Assembly (NCBI GenBank): GCA_024278645.1
Contig: JAJRST010000513.1
Span: 1 to 5,450, forward strand
Direction: 5' to 3'
DNA from: a bacterium
GTDB taxonomy: Bacteria; Zhuqueibacterota; Zhuqueibacteria; Residuimicrobiales; Krinioviventaceae
DNA length: 5,450 nt
Position 1 is the first letter of the stretch, and each line of letters opens with the position of its first letter. The position numbers and the translations under genes are program-made. Under the pieces are notes generated by a model. It was given only the letters and a program-made list of their open reading frames with translations, did not search any database and was not told where the DNA came from. This document shows, in pieces, positions 1-4,559 of the stretch.

Positions 1-1506
1 CACCACGCGTCCGGTGACGTCAAAGATGGTGATGTTGACGTTTGTGCGCTCGGCCAGGGAAAAGCTGATCGTCGTCGCCGGGTTGAACGGATTCGGATAA
101 TTCTGCTTCAGTTCAAAAGTCTCGGGCATTTCCAGCTTGTTATCGACGCCGGTGCTCGACTGCACGGCGTAAGGGCCGAACATTTCCGTGCTGCCGTCCA
201 CTTCCACGGCTTCGAGTTTGTAGTAGAAATCGCCGTCAACGTCGTCGATATATTCGTAATTGCCGCCAAAGTCGCTGAACCCGTCCCACGCCGTGATAAT
301 TGTCTCGTTGATTTTGCTGTAGCCGCTCTCTTCATTTTCGCTGCGGTAAAGGTTGTACCCTGCGTGATTGATCTCTCTGTCAACTTTCCACTCTAACTTT
401 ATGCCGTTGGCCGTCCGCGTCGCACTGAAGGAGTACAGCTTGACGGAAACCGGATTTTCACAAAACTGCACTTTATATTTTTCAGTTTCTCCCTGCTTTT
501 TCGACTTTTTATCGCAGCCTTTGGAACTGATCTTGAACGTGGCGACTGTCGTCTCCAAAGTCGCGTCCTTCGGCGCCTTGACTTTAATTTTCAAATACTG
601 GAACACCGCTTTTTTCGTTGATTTCACCTTTGTGGAAACAACTTGTTCATCCGCCTGTCGCTTGCCGTCGTTGTTGTAATCGATCCAGCCGTCCAACTGC
701 GCCTCTTTTCCGGTGGTGTTCATGTATTTAATGTCCAGGGAAAATTCACTTGCTTTGTCGATCTTTTTGGGGACGCCGACAATGAGCTTGCCGTTCTGAT
801 AAAACTCGACGCCGTCATCCGAGTCATGGCCGCTTCTCAGCTCGCCAAGCTTGAGAATGCTTCTTTTATCAGTCCCATAATCATCATGATCATCACAATC
901 ATGACCAGCATCATCGCTATCATGCTTCTTATAACCATCTTTATTATCATCATCATCATCTCCTTTTTTATCGTCGTCGCAAGAAATCACCAGTTTATGG
1001 CCTCTGCTGCCCGCCGTTTGCCATTCGTGATCCTCGTAAACATTGCTGTGAATCGTAAAATCGAACTTGCCGTTCTTGACGGAAAATTTCGCTTCCCAGC
1101 CGCTGGCGTGGCTGATGTCGCCGTCAAAGCCGACGCCGATCCAGGCAAAATCGCCGGCGTCGCCGCTGCTCACCATTGTTTTGCCGTCCAGCTTGACATA
1201 AGTTTCGTTGCCGTCAAGGTCGACAAACATCGGGTAATTTTTTTCCGCCAAAACCAGAACATACAATTCATTGGCGTCGCAATCGTAGCGCAGGTAGGCG
1301 TTGGCGAGAACGGCTTTGACGCTTTTGCCGTCAGAGCCGTCTCGCCATGCCTTGTGCATTGCAACGGCAAAATCAGCCTTCAAATCCCACTCTCCGGAAT
1401 TGCCGTCGACCACCGCTGAATCGTAACCGGGTTCAATGTCATCCGCCAAAATGACCGAACCCATCAGCGTCAAAAAAATCGTCAGTAAAATCGTCGTCGT
1501 TTTCAT
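1..1506 (-). CDS. Secreted multidomain protein with type IX-type C-terminal sorting domain (3' end outside the window)
   Basis: An uninterrupted frame of 502 codons starts with ATG at 1506 and leaves the left edge still open. GGAGGA lies 7 bases before the ATG. Seen in order: a signal peptide (residues 1-21: Lys near the N-terminus, a hydrophobic core, ILA before DD); a beta-rich region (about 30-175) with VDGNSGEWD and ELYVLVLAE, resembling DOMON/CBM9-like sandwiches; an Asp/His-rich linker (177-213); a GEVED-like domain (about 230-328) with the core GWIDYNNDG; a fibronectin-III-like domain (about 355-447) with GIKLEWKVDREINHAGYNLY; and from 460 the sorting-type start FELKQNYPNPFNP. Proteins of this layout are usually exported through Sec and then the type IX system, to be surface-attached or released. 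Roughly 40-50 more residues would be expected beyond the edge. No enzymatic motif is visible, so a binding or adhesion role is only inferred. Domain names come from motif resemblance, with the sorting domain surest. Confidence 0.9.
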   Translation of the reverse strand, partial: MKTTTILLTIFLTLMGSVILADDIEPGYDSAVVDGNSGEWDLKADFAVAMHKAWRDGSDGKSVKAVLANAYLRYDCDANELYVLVLAEKNYPMFVDLDGNETYVKLDGKTMVSSGDAGDFAWIGVGFDGDISHASGWEAKFSVKNGKFDFTIHSNVYEDHEWQTAGSRGHKLVISCDDDKKGDDDDDNKDGYKKHDSDDAGHDCDDHDDYGTDKRSILKLGELRSGHDSDDGVEFYQNGKLIVGVPKKIDKASEFSLDIKYMNTTGKEAQLDGWIDYNNDGKRQADEQVVSTKVKSTKKAVFQYLKIKVKAPKDATLETTVATFKISSKGCDKKSKKQGETEKYKVQFCENPVSVKLYSFSATRTANGIKLEWKVDREINHAGYNLYRSENEESGYSKINETIITAWDGFSDFGGNYEYIDDVDGDFYYKLEAVEVDGSTEMFGPYAVQSSTGVDNKLEMPETFELKQNYPNPFNPATTISFSLAERTNVNITIFDVTGRVV

Positions 1507-1513
1507 TTTTGAT

Positions 1514-1519
1514 TCCTCC
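1514..1519 (-). promoter_or_regulatory. Ribosome binding site of the secreted protein
   Basis: GGAGGA on the minus strand, 7 bases before the ATG at 1506. It is a near-perfect Shine-Dalgarno sequence and fixes the start immediately ahead of the signal peptide. Confidence 0.8.
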
Positions 1520-1669
1520 AAATCATGTCGTTTATCATTGTTTCACCCAGGCTTAATACAAAGGGCAGACCAGGTCGAAAACGGCCGATCTAAAGGAACG
1601 TTAACCATTATTATTTCTTCACTTATACACTCATCAACGTCGCTCTCCGAATGCCGTTCAATCGGGGCG

Positions 1670-1689
1670 TTTCTCCCCAGGTGGAGAAA
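1670..1689. repeat. Perfect 7-bp inverted repeat upstream of the secreted-protein gene
   Basis: TTTCTCC (1670-1676) and GGAGAAA (1683-1689) form a perfect dyad around a 6-base centre. It lies 163 bases before the start of the secreted-protein gene, in otherwise AT-rich DNA. It could be a dimeric regulator's site or a stem in the 5' leader. No T-run follows on either strand, which argues against a terminator. No convincing -35/-10 pair was found nearby. A TATAAG at 1627-1622 on the minus strand resembles a -10 box but has no good -35 partner. Confidence 0.35.
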
Positions 1690-1847
1690 TCATCCCGGAA
1701 ATAAAAAAACAGCGATCAGAGAAAAAACAACGTTTATCAAGGTGTGGAATGATAGCGCGGAAAAGATTCGGGCGGGAACAAGTAATGCTTTTGATTGAAA
1801 GGCAAATTTGTTACTTTTATTAGCCTGCATTATTCATGAAATCAGGC

Positions 1848-1972
1848 CTCGAAGACTCCAAAGCTCAAAGAAGCTATATTTTACACACAGAAAGGCATTG
1901 GCAGTAAATTTTAGAAACTATTTGTTTTGTTTAGAATATGTCTTAATTCTATTGTTTTTGAGCACCTTCGAG
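1848..1972. repeat. Nested inverted repeats in the divergent intergenic region
   Basis: Two pairs of complementary 7-mers are nested. CTCGAAG (1848-1854) pairs with CTTCGAG (1966-1972), and inside it GCTCAAA (1863-1869) pairs with TTTGAGC (1957-1963). The spacers between the two arms differ (8 bases on the left, 2 on the right). The 87 bases enclosed are AT-rich with no gene visible. The layout would suit a small intergenic repeat element, a structured RNA or a decayed mobile remnant, but 7-base arms more than 80 bases apart can also arise by chance. The rest of the 523-base gap (1507-2029) shows no credible coding frame and no tRNA. Confidence 0.35.
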
Positions 1973-1978
1973 ACTTGG

Positions 1979-1991
1979 CGCCTTTGAGGCG
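1979..1991 (+). other. Short hairpin followed by a T-run ahead of the 68-residue gene
   Basis: CGCCT (1979-1983) and AGGCG (1987-1991) form a 5-bp stem with a 3-base loop. AATTTTTC follows a few bases later (1997-2004), and the start codon at 2030 is 38 bases downstream. It could be a weak terminator, an attenuator-like leader stem or the end of the neighbouring repeat structure. The stem is too short to decide. Confidence 0.25.
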
Positions 1992-2029
1992 AATGAATTT
2001 TTCAGGTTAGAAAAAAATGGAAGCTCGAC

Positions 2030-2236
2030 ATGAATGAAAAAAATATCCGCGACGTCAAAGCCAAACATGAAAAAAAGCTGATAAAGATTCCCGGGGTGAT
2101 CGGCGTCGGCATTGGCAGGGAAGGCGAGGAGGATGTTATTGTGGTCCTCGCTTCATCGGCGTGCAAAAAAATTCCGAAAGAGCTGGACGGGTACAAAGTA
2201 GTAGTTCGGGAGACAGGGCCAATAAAAGCGCTCTGA
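2030..2236 (+). CDS. Small stand-alone protein of the IPGV-GVGIG type (resembles the N-terminal module of NAL1-like/trypsin-like proteins)
   Basis: A 68-residue protein. The start is the only ATG in this frame after the stop at 1994-1996. GGAAG at 2019-2023, 6 bases ahead, is a weak ribosome binding site. Visible blocks are an amphipathic charged N-terminus (RDVKAKHEKKL, 7-17), IPGVIGVGIG (20-29), the strand VIVVLAS (36-42), IPKELDGY (48-55), and VVVRETGPIKAL at the end. From memory of the families, this order (KH, IPGV-GVGIG, VIVV, IP-x2-L-x-GY, G-x-I-x-AL) recurs in small archaeal and bacterial proteins and as a leading module of trypsin-like or NARROW LEAF 1-like proteins. The protease domain itself is absent: the frame stops right after the module. 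There is no signal peptide or membrane segment, so it should be cytoplasmic. Its job is unknown. It is the only plus-strand gene here and is not in an obvious operon. Confidence 0.8.
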   Translation: MNEKNIRDVKAKHEKKLIKIPGVIGVGIGREGEEDVIVVLASSACKKIPKELDGYKVVVRETGPIKAL

Positions 2237-2244
2237 GGTTCAGC

Positions 2245-2274
2245 GCCACGAGCCAACAAAACCATGGCTCGGGC
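2245..2274. terminator. Hairpin after the 68-residue gene (possible terminator)
   Basis: CGAGCCA (2249-2255) pairs perfectly with TGGCTCG (2265-2271) around a 9-base loop. GCC (2245-2247) and GGC (2272-2274) add three pairs across a bulged A at 2248. It begins 8 bases after the stop at 2236, the right place for a terminator between convergent genes. No T-run follows on either strand, so intrinsic termination is uncertain. It may instead protect 3' ends. Confidence 0.4.
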
Positions 2275-2307
2275 ATCCCGCAACCATACGACATCAAATC
2301 GTTTTAC

Positions 2308-2323
2308 GGCAAATGGTTTTGCC
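2308..2323. terminator. Small hairpin between the convergent genes
   Basis: GGCAAA (2308-2313) and TTTGCC (2318-2323) make a 6-bp stem with a TGGT loop, followed on the plus strand by three Ts. On the minus strand it lies 10 bases after the stop of the membrane-protein gene. A weak bidirectional terminator is plausible from its position, but the T-tract is minimal. Confidence 0.35.
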
Positions 2324-2333
2324 TTTCATATCA

Positions 2334-3095
2334 TCAATATCCCCGGTACTGAAACACGCTGAACGCCGCCCATTTCTCGGCAAAGTTGGCCTCGCGCACG
2401 GCAATATAAAAAGTGGGCAGCCCTTCAAAATCCTGCGACCCCAACCCCTTGTTGGGAATGCCCACCGAGCGCGGAACTGGCCTGCCGTGGCCTTGCAGGT
2501 TCAAACGCACCACCGCCTTGTTGTCCTTGATGGCTAAAAACCGGATGCCGAGCACGCCGGAATCGCCGGTGTCGCCAAGCTCAATTTCCTGCCCCACATA
2601 GACCTTGTGCGTAAACCAGTAACGCGGCGTTTCCCCCGGCGCTACGACTTGCGTTGCCGGCCGCCAACCGTTATCCCGCAAAACCTGGTGATTCAGAGAA
2701 CCTTGCACATACGGTCCGCTCATGACGCTGAACCGCGTGGAATCATAAAATTCGAGCGTCAGCGGGCGCGTGGCAAATTCGGCGCTGTCAAAAGCGGCGA
2801 ATGTTTTGCTGACAAGCTGCTTGTCGCCTTTGAATACGGTCACTTTGGCCGGCGCCATACGGCCCATTTCCGTTATGGCGCTGAAATTTTTCGGCGTGGC
2901 GGCAATAGAGACGTCCTTGCCTGTAACCAGTGCAATGAGCTGATAAACGCCAAGCAAAGCCGCCAGGGAAATGGCGATAATGAGCGCCGCCCGGGCCAGC
3001 TTTTCAAATTTATCCTTGAACAGAAATGAGATAGCCGCCATGGCGATGATGGCGGTCGGCAGCCCCAAACTGATGAGAACTTTAATGACGTCCAT
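2334..3095 (-). CDS. Unrecognised membrane protein: two N-terminal helices and a soluble C-terminal domain
   Basis: I do not recognise this 253-residue protein. The frame stays open to 3260, but ATG at 3095 is preferred: AGGAG sits 5 bases before it and the next residues are the first membrane helix. Two hydrophobic segments are visible, about 4-26 and 33-57, joined by a short charged loop (KDKFEK, 27-32). That implies a hairpin anchor with the loop in the cytoplasm and both ends outside. Residues 58-253 are soluble and mostly beta-like: AKVTVFKGDKQLVSK (83-97), TLEFYDSTRFSVMSGPYVQG (113-132), then a Gly-rich stretch (about 201-220) and the aromatic end AAFSVFQYRGY. There are no cysteines and no enzyme motif that I can name. 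No partner gene overlaps it, so it appears to be transcribed alone. An extracytoplasmic sensing or binding role is only a guess. Confidence 0.8.
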   Translation of the reverse strand: MDVIKVLISLGLPTAIIAMAAISFLFKDKFEKLARAALIIAISLAALLGVYQLIALVTGKDVSIAATPKNFSAITEMGRMAPAKVTVFKGDKQLVSKTFAAFDSAEFATRPLTLEFYDSTRFSVMSGPYVQGSLNHQVLRDNGWRPATQVVAPGETPRYWFTHKVYVGQEIELGDTGDSGVLGIRFLAIKDNKAVVRLNLQGHGRPVPRSVGIPNKGLGSQDFEGLPTFYIAVREANFAEKWAAFSVFQYRGY

Positions 3096-3100
3096 ACCAA

Positions 3101-3105
3101 CTCCT
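3101..3105 (-). promoter_or_regulatory. Ribosome binding site that sets the start of the membrane protein
   Basis: AGGAG on the minus strand, 5 bases before ATG 3095. It decides against the longer frame beginning at 3260, whose extra 55 residues look unlike a protein N-terminus. Confidence 0.75.
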
Positions 3106-3246
3106 GTTGAAAGTAACATTTCACAGCGCAAACTGGAATCAGGTCGATAAGTTTTTGACTGCGGCAACACGTCAAACACGACGTCGTCCTGCTGACCAAG
3201 CCGGACGAGCCAAAACAAAAAAAGACCTTTTTCAAAATAGTAAAAC

Positions 3247-3284
3247 CGCAAGGAAATCACAAAGCTTTTTCGGTTTTCTTTGCG
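3247..3284. other. Stem-loop in the 366-base gap upstream of the membrane-protein gene
   Basis: CGCAAGGAAA (3247-3256) pairs with TTTCTTTGCG (3275-3284) over 10 positions (9 Watson-Crick, one G-U in plus-strand RNA), around an 18-base loop. A competing perfect 7-bp pairing, AAAACCG (3242-3248) with CGGTTTT (3271-3277), shares bases with it. It lies 152 bases before the membrane-protein start, where a 5' leader or promoter would be. The rest of the gap (3096-3461) shows short dyads such as TGTCA/TGACA at 3316-3332 and no convincing gene or promoter. Confidence 0.3.
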
Positions 3285-3421
3285 TCACCGCGACTTTGCG
3301 CGAGCCTGTTTTTTATGTCATTCCAGGTGACAAATTGATTCTTGGAATCGAAACATGATGCTTCTCCGGGTGGTTCCCGCGAAAGGAAGGGCGGCAGTAT
3401 TTGCTTGAATTGAAAATGCGA

Positions 3422-3451
3422 CATCGAGTCGACCGGGCGGCCGACTCGATG
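3422..3451 (-). terminator. Terminator of the superoxide reductase gene
   Basis: A perfect 10-bp stem, CATCGAGTCG (3422-3431) with CGACTCGATG (3442-3451), begins 10 bases after the stop codon of the superoxide reductase. Two further G-C pairs are possible across a mismatch inside the 10-base loop (3433-3434 with 3439-3440). On the minus strand a short T-stretch (CATTTTC) follows 4 bases after the stem. Stem strength and position support a terminator, although the T-tract is weak. Confidence 0.7.
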
Positions 3452-3461
3452 AGCAGGGAGA

Positions 3462-3839
3462 TTATTTTACCCACAATCCGTGCAGGTTGCAATACTCGCG
3501 CACTTTGACGACCTCTTCATCCGTCAGGAACGTCGCTTTGGGCGCATCCGTGGGCGCCAGGTCGGCGCGCAGAATTTGCGTCGGCGTAATCACTTCAATG
3601 AACTGAATCCAGTGATCCTCGCCCATGGGATGCTCGACCGAACCGACGACAACGTTCACCTTGCCGTCGGCGATTTCGACGACGGGCACGTGCTTTTCCT
3701 GCGCCGCGTCGGTGTCGTTTTCCTTGAGCTGCGTCATGTCCTGGCCGCAGCAGGACAGCGTGCCGCCGCCGACCTTGAGCACTTCGACAATGTTGCCGCA
3801 AATCTTGTACTTGTAAACTTCCGCTTTTTCTTTAACCAT
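3462..3839 (-). CDS. Desulfoferrodoxin-type superoxide reductase with an altered centre I
   Basis: A 125-residue protein, the usual desulfoferrodoxin length. It reduces superoxide to hydrogen peroxide in the cytoplasm without making oxygen, using rubredoxin-like electron donors, and is typical of anaerobes. The catalytic Fe(His)4Cys centre is complete: His50 in EKHVP, His70 in EHPM, His76 in DHW, then Cys117 and His120 in CNLHG. Glu48 and Lys49, which help catalysis in studied enzymes, are kept. The N-terminal desulforedoxin-like domain normally has four Cys; here the pattern YKCxxCGN reads YKYKICGN, so Tyr11 replaces the first Cys, while Cys14, Cys30 and Cys31 remain. The rubredoxin-like FeCys4 centre is therefore probably missing or changed. 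ATG 3839 is chosen because AAGGAG lies 7 bases before it and the family starts here; the frame itself extends to 3944. It sits 129 bases downstream of gmhB and has its own terminator. Confidence 0.96.
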   Translation of the reverse strand: MVKEKAEVYKYKICGNIVEVLKVGGGTLSCCGQDMTQLKENDTDAAQEKHVPVVEIADGKVNVVVGSVEHPMGEDHWIQFIEVITPTQILRADLAPTDAPKATFLTDEEVVKVREYCNLHGLWVK

Positions 3840-3846
3840 AGTGTAA

Positions 3847-3852
3847 CTCCTT
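3847..3852 (-). promoter_or_regulatory. Ribosome binding site that sets the start of the superoxide reductase
   Basis: AAGGAG on the minus strand, 7 bases before ATG 3839. It excludes the in-frame upstream ATG at 3944, which would add 35 residues not found in the family. Confidence 0.8.
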
Positions 3853-3855
3853 GTT

Positions 3856-3886
3856 TTTATAAGTATCGAGCGCTGCTGTTTTTCAA
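3856..3886 (-). promoter_or_regulatory. Candidate promoter of the superoxide reductase
   Basis: On the minus strand TTGAAA (3886-3881) is followed by TATAAA (3861-3856). The 19-base spacer is longer than ideal; shifting the -10 to TTATAA gives 18. Transcription would then start very close to the ribosome binding site, giving a short leader. The gap to gmhB is long enough for a separate promoter, but phyla of this kind may not use the classical consensus. Confidence 0.25.
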
Positions 3887-3953
3887 TATAAAATTGCACT
3901 CCATTCATGAGTTTTATCCCCCGGTCAAGTGAATAACAGCGCAAAATCTCAAA

Positions 3954-3970
3954 GAATTCCGCCCGAATTC
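3954..3970. repeat. Paired GAATTC palindromes at the 3' end of gmhB
   Basis: GAATTC occurs at 3954-3959 and again at 3965-3970, separated by CGCCC. The two copies can pair as a 6-bp stem with a 5-base loop. On the minus strand TTTGAGATTTT follows. The element overlaps the gmhB stop codon (3969-3971) and could act as a weak terminator between gmhB and the superoxide reductase, or be chance. Confidence 0.25.
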
Positions 3971-4499
3971 AAGGAAAGCGTTTAATCCACCCCACGGCGT
4001 CGGCAAGAAGATCGGTCACGTAATCGGCCTCGGATTGTGCAAGAGCCAGCTCATCGGCATCATGCCTGGAATTATAATAAACGGCGAAGCATCCGGCGCT
4101 CTTGCCGGCGCGAACATCGGACAGCTTGTCGCCGATCATCACCGATTTTGCAAGATCGAGACCATGTTCCCGTGCCGCCCGTAAAAGCATTTTTGGCGAG
4201 GGCTTGCGGCAGCTTTCCCCTGCTTGATCCGGCAGATCAAAGCAGCAGTAGACGGCGGTGAACAGCCCGGGGCCAAGCAAGTCGAGCGTTCGTTGATTGA
4301 CAGCGTCGACCTGCTCTTTGCTAATGAGCCCCCTGCCCACGCCGGATTGGTTCGAGATGATAAATAATGCGTAGCCCAGCTTTTTTAAAGTTTGACAAGC
4401 GTCGCGAGCGCCCGGCATGAGCACAACCGTATCCGGCTCACCGTTATATGGAACATCCTTGATCAGCGTATCATCCCTGTCAAAAAATATGGCTTTCAT
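3969..4499 (-). CDS. gmhB: D-glycero-D-manno-heptose 1,7-bisphosphate 7-phosphatase (HAD family)
   Basis: A 176-residue cytoplasmic phosphatase, near the usual 175-190. It removes the C7 phosphate from heptose 1,7-bisphosphate, the step after the RfaE1 kinase in ADP-heptose synthesis. HAD motif I is FFDRDDTL, with nucleophile Asp7 and acid/base Asp9 (Asp10 replaces the usual Gly). Motif II lies in ISNQSGVGRG (48-57). Lys99 is in CRKPSP and the Mg-binding acidic motif is GDKLSD (123-128). The zinc loop is degenerate: Escherichia coli GmhB uses Cys-x-His and Cys-x-Cys, while here the loop reads YCCFD...ESCRKP, so only Cys85 and Cys97 stand at ligand positions. ATG 4499 gives the normal N-terminus MKAIFFDRD, but no Shine-Dalgarno sequence precedes it, suggesting coupling to rfaE1 translation, which ends 60 bases upstream. 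A related HAD phosphatase such as a histidinol-phosphatase is possible, but the neighbouring kinase supports gmhB. Confidence 0.9.
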   Translation of the reverse strand: MKAIFFDRDDTLIKDVPYNGEPDTVVLMPGARDACQTLKKLGYALFIISNQSGVGRGLISKEQVDAVNQRTLDLLGPGLFTAVYCCFDLPDQAGESCRKPSPKMLLRAAREHGLDLAKSVMIGDKLSDVRAGKSAGCFAVYYNSRHDADELALAQSEADYVTDLLADAVGWIKRFP

Positions 4500-4559
4500 A
4501 AATTTTCATAACTGAAAAGGTGAGAGCGTTTCATATTTATAACGCGTTGATGCGGCATT

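Noticed and set aside
108..383. A minus-strand 91-codon frame
   Set aside because: It overlaps the secreted-protein gene in another frame; the in-frame FN3-like and sorting motifs belong to the long frame.
643..1419. A 258-codon open frame on the plus strand
   Set aside because: It is antisense to the secreted-protein gene. It stays open because the Asp-rich gene reads as Ile/Val-rich codons on the other strand, and its translation has a long Ile run with no domain.
1436..1798. A 120-codon plus-strand frame over the 5' end of the secreted-protein gene
   Set aside because: No ribosome binding site or protein-like pattern; it overlaps the signal-peptide region antisense.
2017..2037. A six-codon frame just before the 68-residue gene
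   Set aside because: It starts at ATG 2017 and overlaps the real start, but it is too short and has no supporting signal.
3096..3260. An N-terminal extension of the membrane protein
   Set aside because: The ATG at 3095 has AGGAG at ideal spacing and directly precedes the membrane helix; the extension looks non-coding.
3107..3358. An 83-codon plus-strand frame in the gap before the membrane-protein gene
   Set aside because: Composition is Arg/Lys/Thr-rich and unstructured, with no recognisable motif; it covers likely promoter and stem-loop DNA.
3840..3944. A 35-residue N-terminal extension of the superoxide reductase
   Set aside because: The family starts at the MVKEK position and AAGGAG precedes that ATG.
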